IMG/VR virus record: IMGVR_UViG_3300038954_000614
Coordinates: 1 to 28,284 of that record
Length of the DNA stretch: 28,284 nt
DNA from: a virus
Strand: one strand, 5' to 3'
Position numbers and translations under genes: made by a program
Notes under the pieces: model-generated
Told to the model about the DNA's origin: nothing
The model's database searches: none
What the model saw: only the letters and a program-made list of their open reading frames with translations
In this document: positions 1 to 6,408 of the stretch, in pieces
Layout: each line of letters starts with the position of its first letter
Numbering within the stretch: position 1 is the first letter of the stretch

Positions 1-1
1 C

Positions 2-151
2 GCTTCAACAATTGAAAATGTTGGTTACGTTTACGGTGGATATGGCGGCGGCTACCTCCAAGATTGTGACGCTTATGATCCGGATACTTGGACCAGTAAA
101 TCTGACATGCCAACGCCTGCGAGACGCTATTTAGCCGCATCAACAATATAG
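2..151 (+). CDS. Kelch-repeat tail/adhesin protein, C-terminal fragment (5' end outside window)
   Basis: Frame 2 is open from the window edge to a TAG at 149-151 and encodes the last 49 residues of a larger protein. The fragment reads as the end of a Kelch beta-propeller blade: a Gly-Gly turn (YVYGGYGGGYL), then DAYDPDTWTSK with the conserved Tyr-Asp-Pro and Trp, then MPTPARRY, the usual start of the next strand set. Kelch propellers in phages are generally parts of tail fibres, tail tips or adhesins that contact the host surface. The next gene starts only 8 bases after this stop, and the GGAGG of its ribosome site lies between, so they are probably co-transcribed. The Kelch assignment is seen in the residues; the tail role is inferred from position ahead of the lysis cassette. 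Confidence 0.65.
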   Translation, partial: ASTIENVGYVYGGYGGGYLQDCDAYDPDTWTSKSDMPTPARRYLAASTI

Positions 152-159
152 GAGGAAAA

Positions 160-822
160 ATGAACCACGATCTGAACACACTACTATCTGACCATCAACT
201 CGGCATGTCGAGTTTTCAAGACGACTACCTTGTCACCGCCCGCGATGGGGGAACGCTTTACGGCCAATACAAACAAGCATTGCGCGAGCTGTATAAACGA
301 TTGCGTGGATTAGTCGATGAAATTTATGGAGAACATGGAATCAAAAGACTTGAACAAAAACTCGAAAAACCAACAGATGAGATCGAAGAAACCCATACAC
401 GGCTTTTACTTGACCAAGCGCGTTTTCACGTTCAAAACACCTACCGCGAGTTTGTTCGATTTTGGCAACAGGCGTCGGTTTTGAAAGACAAGATTGGTGA
501 ATTAACACCCGAGAAACGACGCCAATTTGACGAAGAAATGTGGATTTATCGTATCAAGGAAATGGCGGTTATAAACTACATGCAGCACAGAAGACTGCAA
601 AACAACACCATCGGGTTTTTATCTTCGATGCCGCAGCGCATCCGAGAGAAATTATATCCGCAAATACTTGAACCCGAAAACCATCAAAGCCTCATCGACG
701 AATACATGAACAGGCCCTTGGAGCATGTCGAATACGAGGAATTACCGTTACCGGAAACGGTAACAATACCGCAAATCGAGAGCACGATTCTGGAGGCACA
801 AAAATGTCTAATTACTGCCTAA
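160..822 (+). CDS. Unrecognised 220-aa protein, tail-region gene
   Basis: ATG preceded by GGAGG at 151-155. I do not recognise the family. The protein is largely helical and charged, with a predicted amphipathic stretch at residues about 35-130 (ALRELYKRLRGLVDEIY, then LLLDQARFHVQNTYREFVRFW) and an acidic, proline-containing tail near residues 185-205. There are no signal peptide, membrane segment or Cys clusters. It sits between the Kelch-repeat gene and a small tail-associated gene, and its 3' end overlaps the next start by 19 bases, so translation of the two is likely coupled. A structural or chaperone role for the tail fibre is an inference from position only. Confidence 0.6.
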   Translation: MNHDLNTLLSDHQLGMSSFQDDYLVTARDGGTLYGQYKQALRELYKRLRGLVDEIYGEHGIKRLEQKLEKPTDEIEETHTRLLLDQARFHVQNTYREFVRFWQQASVLKDKIGELTPEKRRQFDEEMWIYRIKEMAVINYMQHRRLQNNTIGFLSSMPQRIREKLYPQILEPENHQSLIDEYMNRPLEHVEYEELPLPETVTIPQIESTILEAQKCLITA

Positions 823-1217
823 TCGAAAACGGACAAATCATAAAATACCCCGGACCTTTGCCTAAAAATTGGGGCCATGTTTCCAACTTACGGGCCTTGT
901 CTGAAGCCGACCTCAAAAAGCACGGATGGCTGCCAGTCGAGGACGTCATTGATGATTGGGACCCCAAGACTCATCAGATAGGCGACCCGACGTATGAAAT
1001 CCGGGACGACAAGGTGATTCGCCGACGCCGGGCCGAGCCTCTGCCTGAGCCCGAACCCGAAGCAGTATTGGAGCAAACCGATACCAAAATGATCCGAGTC
1101 ATTGAGGACCTGTTCGACGCGCTGAAAGCCAAAGGTGTGTTGGCGGACGGTGATCTGCCCAAGGAAGCGGTGGACCGGATCGAGGGGCGGAAGACGGCGC
1201 GGGGATCGATGAAGTGA
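804..1217 (+). CDS. Small tail-fibre-associated protein (137 aa)
   Basis: ATG at 804 with GGAGG at 791-795 inside the end of the previous gene. The N-terminus has the pattern of short phage proteins found after tail fibre genes: NYCLIENGQIIKYPGPLPKNW, then LSEADLKKHGWLPVE, then YEIRDDKVIRRR. The Leu-Pro-x-x-Trp and GWLPV segments are the recognisable part. A Pro/Glu-rich linker (residues about 78-90) leads to a helical C-terminus. These proteins are often annotated as tail fibre assembly or chaperone-like, but their role is not firmly established. The stop codon overlaps the GTG start of the next gene (GTGA), indicating coupled translation. Confidence 0.55.
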   Translation: MSNYCLIENGQIIKYPGPLPKNWGHVSNLRALSEADLKKHGWLPVEDVIDDWDPKTHQIGDPTYEIRDDKVIRRRRAEPLPEPEPEAVLEQTDTKMIRVIEDLFDALKAKGVLADGDLPKEAVDRIEGRKTARGSMK

Positions 1218-1702
1218 GATATCACTACGACATATTCCTGCTCGTGTCCAGCCTCGCCCACAACCTGGCCTTTTGGCTGACGCACTTCTGGCGGCTTCCG
1301 GCGGCGCTGCGCGAGAAAAAGCGAGTCCGGATGTCGGTATTGGCGGCGGGCATCCCGGCGGTGGAGCGCGAAGTCAAGCGGTGGTCACCTCGGAGCGACA
1401 AGGGCGGCGACTGGCGGCCGTGGGTGGTGACGTATCTGGCCCGTGGGCGACGCGACGACTGCGACGGCGCGGCGGTATTCGGCCAGTGGCTACTCGGCCT
1501 GGCCGGCCACCCGGCCGACATTTGGAGCCTCAAGGGGCCGAGCAGCAGACACGCCGTGGCGGTGGCGCGGGACCTGTCGTGGTGGGTGACCAATGACGAG
1601 CTTTTGCGGCTTCCCGCGACCGCCAAGCCGGCCTGGAAAGAGCATATCATGAGGGCCTGGGAGCCGCGCGCCCACTATACCGAGATGATCCGGACGGGGT
1701 GA
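1214..1702 (+). CDS. Transglutaminase-like cysteine enzyme
   Basis: The start is GTG at 1214, overlapping the upstream stop as GTGA. The 162-aa protein carries a transglutaminase/BTLCP-type core: DDCDGAAVFGQWLLGLAGHPADIW with the candidate nucleophile Cys in a helix start, RHAVAVA about 25 residues later with the candidate catalytic His, and an Asp/Asn-containing strand (WWVTNDELL) as possible third residue. In this fold the order Cys-His-Asp is typical. The N-terminal 45 residues are hydrophobic and aromatic (IFLLVSSLAHNLAFWLTHFW), possibly a membrane-interacting helix. The coding stretch is visibly GC-richer than both flanks, which suggests separate acquisition. Substrate unknown; a protease, amidase or structural processing role near the tail/lysis boundary is possible. 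Confidence 0.55.
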   Translation: MRYHYDIFLLVSSLAHNLAFWLTHFWRLPAALREKKRVRMSVLAAGIPAVEREVKRWSPRSDKGGDWRPWVVTYLARGRRDDCDGAAVFGQWLLGLAGHPADIWSLKGPSSRHAVAVARDLSWWVTNDELLRLPATAKPAWKEHIMRAWEPRAHYTEMIRTG

Positions 1703-1741
1703 CGTGGCGGTCACAGGGGTTGTAAAAAAGGGGGTAGCATT

Positions 1742-2293
1742 TTGGATGCGATCAATATTGTGCTTGGGGCGGCGTTAACTGTCATTATTTCAGCCGGGGG
1801 GTGGTGGCTGAAAAATGTTAGCGCCCGCATTAATAAGATGGAGACAGCTTGGGGGAAAATAAGTGCCAAACTGGACACAATTCAATCCTGTTCTCCAGTG
1901 GGAGAAGAAAAATGTAAGTTGTGGAGGGAACAATGTGACCGGGAAATGAAGCACAGGGAGGACGCCATGAATGAGCAAGTTGCCCGCTTGGATGAGCAGG
2001 TGGAGCGGGTAAATAAGCGGCTGGAGGAGGGGAATAGCGTGATGAGCCGCCTGTCAGAGAGCATCATTGGTTTTACCAAAGAGATGCAGGAGCAAAGGCG
2101 GTTTTCAGTGGAATTACATAAATCCTCTGTTCAACGGGACCTTGTTTTTGTCCAAGCGGTCGAATCTGCTTTTGAGGCGGCGGGAATTGAGCATGCCGCC
2201 CTTTTGCGCTGGAAGGAGCTTCTTGAAAAAAACGTTAATCAAAGTATCATAAAGGCAGGAAAGGATATTGGAGACTTTATTAACGGTGAGTAA
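1742..2293 (+). CDS. Membrane-anchored coiled-coil protein upstream of endolysin
   Basis: The start is TTG at 1742, supported by a run of G at 1730-1734 seven bases upstream; no in-frame ATG lies near. Residues 4-24 form one transmembrane helix (INIVLGAALTVIISAGGWWLK). The rest is charged and heptad-like, notably residues 70-115 (MNEQVARLDEQVERVNKRLEE), indicating a coiled coil, with Cys at about 50, 58 and 65. No catalytic motif is seen. The single helix with a long coil, directly ahead of the endolysin gene, fits an accessory lysis or membrane protein, or an atypical holin. That role is inferred from position. Family not recognised. Confidence 0.6.
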   Translation: MDAINIVLGAALTVIISAGGWWLKNVSARINKMETAWGKISAKLDTIQSCSPVGEEKCKLWREQCDREMKHREDAMNEQVARLDEQVERVNKRLEEGNSVMSRLSESIIGFTKEMQEQRRFSVELHKSSVQRDLVFVQAVESAFEAAGIEHAALLRWKELLEKNVNQSIIKAGKDIGDFINGE

Positions 2294-2331
2294 ATTACGA
2301 GGGTATATTTAAGACCGGGCAGGAGGGAAAA

Positions 2332-2874
2332 ATGGCCGAATATTCGAATTGGTTTGATGAGGCATTTGAAAAGTTGCTTTTTCTCGAGGGTGGGTATGTC
2401 AAACATCCAAGCGACCCCGGAGGGGCTACAAATTTTGGGGTTACCCAGGTTGTTTTTAGCAAACATTTTCCTGGACAAGATGTGAGATACGCGACCCGAG
2501 AACAGGCAAAGATTATCTATTGGCGCGACTATTGGAAGCCGATGAAGCTGGACAATGTTGCGGACAAAAAAATCGCCATGGAGCTCTTTGAGCAGGGGGT
2601 AAATCTTGGCCCGGCGCGTGCAATCAAACACGCCCAAAAGGCCTGCAACTTTCTGTCCGGGAGCGCAGGCCGCGCAGAAATTGCGGTTGACGGGGTAATT
2701 GGCCCCCAAACATTGGAGGAGCTGGGTTACTGGGCGGATCGGAATATCAAGGCATTGATAAATTCGCTCAACGGCCTCCAGTTTTTGCACTATTACCGAT
2801 TGGTGACCGAAACTGACTGGGCCGATCCGTTCGGGGCTGGGTGGGCTGGACAAAGGACGGGAAGTGATGACTGA
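2332..2874 (+). CDS. Endolysin, GH108-type N-acetylmuramidase with C-terminal peptidoglycan-binding region
   Basis: ATG at 2332 preceded by AGGAGGG. The N-terminus has the glycoside hydrolase 108 signature: FLEGGYVKHPSDPGGATNFGVT, where the Glu of EGGY (about residue 20) is the catalytic acid in this family. It is followed by YWRDYWKPM and the aromatic ELFEQGVNLGPARAI helix. Residues about 115-135 (VDGVIGPQTLEEL) match the DG-x-x-G-P-x-T pattern of the PG-binding part. It should cleave the glycan strands of host peptidoglycan after holin action. At 180 aa the length is usual. There is no signal peptide, so release needs a holin; a candidate follows immediately, overlapping the stop by 8 bases. 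Confidence 0.9.
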   Translation: MAEYSNWFDEAFEKLLFLEGGYVKHPSDPGGATNFGVTQVVFSKHFPGQDVRYATREQAKIIYWRDYWKPMKLDNVADKKIAMELFEQGVNLGPARAIKHAQKACNFLSGSAGRAEIAVDGVIGPQTLEELGYWADRNIKALINSLNGLQFLHYYRLVTETDWADPFGAGWAGQRTGSDD

Positions 2875-3196
2875 GCCAACCCCGTCCAAGGTGCGAAAAG
2901 TTGAGCGCAGGCTGTCGAATTTGTGGACCGATGAAAAGGGCATGTTTTCGCAGTCAAAAATTATGCTGTGGATTACATGGTTGGCATTTTTGGCGGCCGT
3001 CCTTGGGATCACGGCGCGGGCTATGTTTTCGGCCTGGTCGATAAAGCCGGTAGCGGCCGCCCTTGTGCTGGGCGGCTTGTTTGGTTTGTTGGGGCTTTGC
3101 CTTTTTAATCGCCATGACAGCCGGGCATTCACCATCAAAGCGTCCGCCAAAGGCGCGGAAATAACGGTGGGGGAGGAATACGACAATGGGGCTTGA
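2867..3196 (+). CDS. Holin candidate, two transmembrane helices
   Basis: I chose ATG 2867 (AAGGA at 2854-2858); a GTG at 2864 in the same frame would add one residue. The 109-aa product has a basic N-terminus (SKVRKVERRLS), two hydrophobic helices at about residues 32-54 (IMLWITWLAFLAAVLGITA) and 60-80 (VAAALVLGGLFGLLGLCLF), and a charged C-terminal tail. Size, topology and place between endolysin and spanins fit a holin that permeabilises the inner membrane. Holins are too diverse to confirm by eye, so the TM-coil gene at 1742 is an alternative holin or partner. The gene overlaps the next start by 11 bases. Confidence 0.65.
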   Translation: MTEPTPSKVRKVERRLSNLWTDEKGMFSQSKIMLWITWLAFLAAVLGITARAMFSAWSIKPVAAALVLGGLFGLLGLCLFNRHDSRAFTIKASAKGAEITVGEEYDNGA

Positions 3197-3491
3197 CATA
3201 ATGCTATATTCCGCTGTCGCCATTGCGGTATTATTTGGCGGCGGGGGGTTGTGGCTTGGAAACAAGATTAAGGCCGCTCAGCTCGAAAGAACCAGGCAAC
3301 AACGCAACCAGGCGGTCGAAGCGGCCAACCAATACAAGCGCCAACTTGACAAGCGCAACAAGGCCGACAAGATCAGCCGGGAGGTCCGAGAAAATGAGAA
3401 GGAAATCATGGAACAAAAAGAGCCTGACGATATTGTTGATGGTCTCAATGGTATGTTTGGCGGGGTGTCAGACAAAACCGGCGGTGACTGA
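3186..3491 (+). CDS. Inner-membrane spanin (Rz-like)
   Basis: ATG at 3186 with a GGGGGAGG site at 3169-3176. The protein has one N-terminal transmembrane helix (residues 4-25, IMLYSAVAIAVLFGGGGLWLG) followed by a long, highly charged helical region (residues 28-80, repeated Lys/Arg/Gln/Glu) ending in a Gly-rich tail. This is the layout of an i-spanin, which spans the periplasm from the inner membrane and joins the outer-membrane lipoprotein partner to fuse the envelopes at the last step of lysis. The partner gene begins inside it in the +1 frame at 3394, the classical Rz/Rz1 overlap. Confidence 0.75.
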   Translation: MGLDIMLYSAVAIAVLFGGGGLWLGNKIKAAQLERTRQQRNQAVEAANQYKRQLDKRNKADKISREVRENEKEIMEQKEPDDIVDGLNGMFGGVSDKTGGD

Positions 3492-3669
3492 ACCGATTCC
3501 GTTGCCGCCCCCGCCCGTGCTATTGGATGTGGGCGACTGGCAAGCGCAAAATGGACTTTATTGCATTGACGCCGATCAGGCCAAAGCATTACAAATTAAT
3601 GTCGAGCGCCTGAAGGGCCATATAAGGACCCTAAGAACGATTTGTGGCCCGGCTCAGCCCAAACCATAG
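3394..3669 (+). CDS. Outer-membrane spanin lipoprotein (Rz1-like), overlapping the Rz-like gene
   Basis: I place the start at ATG 3394, with GGGAGG at 3379-3384, rather than at the far upstream ATG of the same open frame, because residue 1 onward then reads as a lipoprotein signal: MRRKSWNKK, hydrophobic LTILLMVSMV, then the lipobox LAGC with Cys25 as the lipidated residue. The mature part begins with a proline-rich stretch (PIPLPPPPVLLD), typical of Rz1 proteins, then a helical C-terminus. The 91-aa product shares 98 bases with the i-spanin gene in another frame and extends 178 bases beyond it. The lipobox implies a host with an outer membrane. Confidence 0.8.
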   Translation: MRRKSWNKKSLTILLMVSMVCLAGCQTKPAVTEPIPLPPPPVLLDVGDWQAQNGLYCIDADQAKALQINVERLKGHIRTLRTICGPAQPKP

Positions 3670-3670
3670 G

Positions 3671-3928
3671 CTAACCATCCTCGTCCCTTGTGTGTTCCGA
3701 TTTGACGTCATATTGGGCGCGAATCAGCCGGCTGAGTCTTACTTTTAGCTTGATGCGCATTCCACCTGCTTTTCGATAGCGTCTTATCCTTCTGCGGACT
3801 CGTGCGCCTTGCTTTTGGTTTCGCAGTTCTTTGAGCATGGATTCCGTAGGGAAATTGAGATCCCAATGGCCGCTTGTCGATTTGCAATTTTCGATTTGGT
3901 TCCGGAACCAAGATTCAAAAGTTTTCAT
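3671..3928 (-). CDS. Small basic hypothetical protein (85 aa)
   Basis: ATG at 3928 overlaps the upstream TGA as ATGA. The C-terminal half is very basic (GARVRRRIRRYRKAGGMRIKLKVRLSRLIR), suggesting nucleic-acid contact, with an acidic last segment. Family not recognised. Its TAG (3671-3673) lies one base from the stop of the convergent o-spanin gene, so it is the last gene of the - strand block and no intergenic terminator can separate the two transcription units here. Confidence 0.55.
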   Translation of the reverse strand: MKTFESWFRNQIENCKSTSGHWDLNFPTESMLKELRNQKQGARVRRRIRRYRKAGGMRIKLKVRLSRLIRAQYDVKSEHTRDEDG

Positions 3929-4155
3929 TCTTGTCCCTCGGGTTTGGCGGGTCTTTTAGAGTTGATCATGGTAACAAAACTTTTGGATATCTCTGCCAAC
4001 GCTTCTTCTTGCCCCCTTAGAAACCCCCGATGTTCAACGCAATCGCAGGGCTCAATGGCGATGTCGATATATGGGGTTGTGTCGTCGACGCTTACTTTTA
4101 AAGACTCGCCGCAATCTTGACAGCGAACCGTGAACTTTACTTCCATTGTGGCCAT
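3925..4155 (-). CDS. Small zinc-ribbon-like protein (76 aa)
   Basis: Start chosen at ATG 4155 because GGAGGAGG lies 4-11 bases upstream; a longer open frame extends to 4212 without such a site. The product begins MATMEVKFTVRCQDCGESLKV and later has PCDCVEH, so a Cys-x2-Cys plus Cys-x-Cys arrangement can bind zinc. The remainder is helical (GQEEALAEISKSFVTMINS). No enzymatic motif. Neighbours are other small phage genes with overlapping ends; function unknown. Confidence 0.6.
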   Translation of the reverse strand: MATMEVKFTVRCQDCGESLKVSVDDTTPYIDIAIEPCDCVEHRGFLRGQEEALAEISKSFVTMINSKRPAKPEGQE

Positions 4156-4376
4156 TATTCCTCCTCCTTTGGCTTTTCGCCGGCCCAGATATAAATCCGA
4201 CCAAATCTCCATGAATAGGATGAGTCGCGATTAGCTACATAGAGAGCTATTTTCTCCGCGGAGTCGTTTATGTCTTGCGATGATAGCTTCGCTTCGAGCC
4301 AAACGATTCGCCCTCGCAAGTAGGCGGCTACGATTGCGAGGGCAATCATACCAACAAATGGAATAATCCAGGGCAT
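4155..4376 (-). CDS. Small membrane protein (73 aa)
   Basis: Start at ATG 4376 supported by AAGGAGG a few bases upstream. One N-terminal transmembrane helix (residues 2-20, PWIIPFVGMIALAIVAAYL) is followed by a short charged helix and a C-terminal segment rich in aromatic residues (SYSWRFGRIYIWAG) and Lys/Glu. The stop TAA shares a base with the next start (TAATG). Family not recognised. Confidence 0.55.
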   Translation of the reverse strand: MPWIIPFVGMIALAIVAAYLRGRIVWLEAKLSSQDINDSAEKIALYVANRDSSYSWRFGRIYIWAGEKPKEEE

Positions 4377-4390
4377 TGTTAGTCCTCCTT

Positions 4391-4606
4391 CTATTCCAGG
4401 CCTAAATAAGTAGGAACAGCGTCCGGGTTCCACCAAGCGCCGCCTACATTCAGCATCAACCCGACACGGTAGACATTTTTTATGTAGTTGTATCGCCTCA
4501 GCTGATAGATATCGGCTTCTACCTTGAGGAACCATGTGCGCTGTTGTTTACGATTCGGTTTTTCTTTCAGGGTTGAGTGGTTTCGAATTATTTCATCTCT
4601 TGTCAT
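4391..4606 (-). CDS. Hypothetical protein (71 aa)
   Basis: Two in-frame ATGs exist at 4615 and 4606. I choose 4606 because AAGGAG (4616-4621) is then nine bases away, whereas it abuts 4615. The sequence is basic in its first half (KEKPNRKQQRTWFLKVEADIYQLRRYNYIKN) and ends WWNPDAVPTYLGLE. It overlaps the end of the DUF6378 gene by 14 bases. No domain recognised. Confidence 0.5.
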   Translation of the reverse strand: MTRDEIIRNHSTLKEKPNRKQQRTWFLKVEADIYQLRRYNYIKNVYRVGLMLNVGGAWWNPDAVPTYLGLE

Positions 4607-5705
4607 CGCCCCCATCTCCTTCTTTTACCATATCCGCCGCCAGGGCCAGGTATCCGCAAGCGTCGATGAGGTTGTCTTTTTTGTGTTGATGCTTCTGGCG
4701 AGCGATCTTCATCAGGGATAGCATCACGGGCACTTGGTGGGTGAAGATGTCGCGCCCCAGGTATCCGGACCACAGCTCGGCGATCAGACCGAAGCTGTCT
4801 TCGGGGTTGCCATATTGGTCCTGGCGCTCCCCGTTGATGATGGCCTTGGCCTGGTCGAGGATTGTTCCGCGTTGGGGCCTTTGTGCAGCCTCAACCTTAG
4901 ACTCTTCAACCTTTTCTACCGGCGCAGTTTCAAGACCTTTTGCCCAGCGCATTAGGTCACTATATTTTTCTTCCCAAAAGGACACGCCCTGCTCAGTTTT
5001 GGTCCAGTCGAGAGCCATTGCCAACAATGCCGCCATTTCTTTATGCTGTTCGGCTGTTGGATCTTTGACCTTTCGAGGCTCAAACTTAGCCACCGCATAA
5101 TCATGTTCCAAAGCTATGTCACGTAGAGTGTCATAAAGGTTGCTCCAATAGTTGTTGCCATCTATACCTTCGTCCCAATTGAAACCATTTCGGAGTATAT
5201 TTGTCAGGAGGTAGAACCCATCCGGATCAACTACCGGGTCCACCATCTTTCTCTCCGCTTCCGCTTCCGGACAAGGCGGCGCTGAGTGTTGTTCGTTGCA
5301 GTCGGGGCAGGGCTCCGCCCGCCCTTCTTTCTCGCGCAATTGTTCGGCCATCGTCTGGAAGTCAACATTATATCTGTTCCAAAAACCAGCGCCCTGTGGT
5401 GAATCTCTCCATGAAAACGCATCGTCCAGCAATTCAACCAACCTGCTGTAGTCATCGGCCGATGGTTTTCTCAATTTAACATGGTCCAGCAATTCAACCA
5501 ACCTGCTGTAGTCATCGGCCGATGGTTTTCTCAATTTAACATGAACATCGATTCGTGGCCGTTCTTCGTCTGCGGCGTCTACCACTTTTAGGAGTTCGTT
5601 GTAAAAGGATTCCCAATACTCGTTACCCTCACAGGACAGACCCCAAGGAAACCTCGTATGCACCAGATTCAAGAGTTCACTCATTTTCTCGTGGTTATAT
5701 TTCAT
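4593..5705 (-). CDS. DUF6378-type protein with four N-terminal Trp/Tyr repeats
   Basis: ATG 5705 overlaps the ASCH-gene stop as ATGA, with GGAGGGGG upstream. The C-terminal 95 residues (ILDQAKAIINGERQDQYGNPEDSF through MLSLMKIARQKHQHKKDNLIDACGYLALAA) match the phage domain annotated as DUF6378, of unknown function; its Asp/His-rich helices and KIAR...DN-x2-D pattern resemble phage MazG-like helical proteins. The N-terminal part holds four copies of a degenerate module, F-x-W-x5-G-x2-[FY]W-x3-Y, at RFPWGLSCEGNEYW, AFSWRDSPQGAGFW, GFNWDEGIDGNNYW and ALDWTKTEQGVSFW. Two copies flank an exact 60-bp duplication. A Cys-Pro-rich linker (PCPDCNEQHSAPPCPEAE) separates copies two and three. Function unknown. 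Confidence 0.7.
   Translation of the reverse strand: MKYNHEKMSELLNLVHTRFPWGLSCEGNEYWESFYNELLKVVDAADEERPRIDVHVKLRKPSADDYSRLVELLDHVKLRKPSADDYSRLVELLDDAFSWRDSPQGAGFWNRYNVDFQTMAEQLREKEGRAEPCPDCNEQHSAPPCPEAEAERKMVDPVVDPDGFYLLTNILRNGFNWDEGIDGNNYWSNLYDTLRDIALEHDYAVAKFEPRKVKDPTAEQHKEMAALLAMALDWTKTEQGVSFWEEKYSDLMRWAKGLETAPVEKVEESKVEAAQRPQRGTILDQAKAIINGERQDQYGNPEDSFGLIAELWSGYLGRDIFTHQVPVMLSLMKIARQKHQHKKDNLIDACGYLALAADMVKEGDGGDDKR
5424..5543. repeat. Perfect 60-bp tandem duplication inside the DUF6378-type gene
   Basis: Bases 5424-5483 and 5484-5543 are identical over all 60 positions. The length is a multiple of three, so the reading frame is kept and the peptide HVKLRKPSADDYSRLVELLD occurs twice in a row. 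Exact identity points to a very recent slippage or recombination event, or to an assembly error. Confidence 0.97.
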
Positions 5706-6382
5706 TTTGCCCCCTCCCCTTCCGGCGCATCGGCCAGCTTAAATTCATAGACAAAACACCATCTCGTCTTATCAAGTGGCCAAAAGCCTTTTTTGTTGGT
5801 TTTTTCCCATATGGAGGCAAAGTCGTTGATGTTATCCACCCCTTCCGCCTTGGCGTCAGCCTCGCTTATATCCCCGAGTTTTTCCGCTCGAACACCAGTG
5901 ATTTTGATCCAATGGCGGGCGGCCCATTGGGCCATATTGGTAGAAGGTCGCCATCGTCCGGGAGATTCGCCTGGTTTCCATTTAAAGTCAGACATTTTGG
6001 CGTCTTGCCTGGTTTGATCCACCAAGCGGTCAAACGCCACTCTATCGTTGACGGATATCCATTTTTGGCGCGTACCATCGGCGTAGTCGATTGCCAAGAT
6101 TCGTTTATTGCAGTTCCATGCCGCGACCCGCCATTTTTCCGGAAGCCAAAGCAGGTCGCCCGGTTCGTATTTTGGAAAGCGCTCCACCAAGGCCGGGCTT
6201 TCTTCCGGTGGCCCATCGATAAAAAAGAAAATATTAGATTTCACGGCCCCAACATGCCACTTGGACGGGCTCTTGTTTATTTGCCTGAGTTCTTTCCCCA
6301 TCCTTCGCGTTTGCGTTTTGCGTCCCGTGGCAACCTTGTCCAGGTTTTCAGCCGTGAATATCGGTCCACGCTTGACAGTCAT
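5702..6382 (-). CDS. ASCH-domain protein
   Basis: ATG 6382 preceded by AGGAG. The 226-aa product shows ASCH/phage morphogenetic-type features: RGPIFTAENLDKVATGRKTQTRRMG at the N-terminus with the conserved TGRKTQTRR, YEPGDLLWLPEKW in the middle, and ITGVRAEKLGDISEADAKAEGV followed by FASIWEK and WCFVYEF at the end. ASCH is a beta-barrel fold related to PUA and thought to bind RNA or modified nucleosides; one bacterial ASCH protein is reported to hydrolyse a modified cytidine, so this one cannot be assigned a reaction. It lies between ThyX and the DUF6378 gene, overlapping the latter by four bases. Confidence 0.8.
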   Translation of the reverse strand: MTVKRGPIFTAENLDKVATGRKTQTRRMGKELRQINKSPSKWHVGAVKSNIFFFIDGPPEESPALVERFPKYEPGDLLWLPEKWRVAAWNCNKRILAIDYADGTRQKWISVNDRVAFDRLVDQTRQDAKMSDFKWKPGESPGRWRPSTNMAQWAARHWIKITGVRAEKLGDISEADAKAEGVDNINDFASIWEKTNKKGFWPLDKTRWCFVYEFKLADAPEGEGAK

Positions 6383-6408
6383 TATGAATCTCCTGTATCG
6401 CTTCCCCG

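Noticed and set aside
2239-3186. Long open frame of 315 codons on the - strand opposite the endolysin and holin
   Set aside because: It is the mirror of three well-supported + strand genes with motifs and ribosome sites; the translated product has no recognisable domain and no ribosome site.
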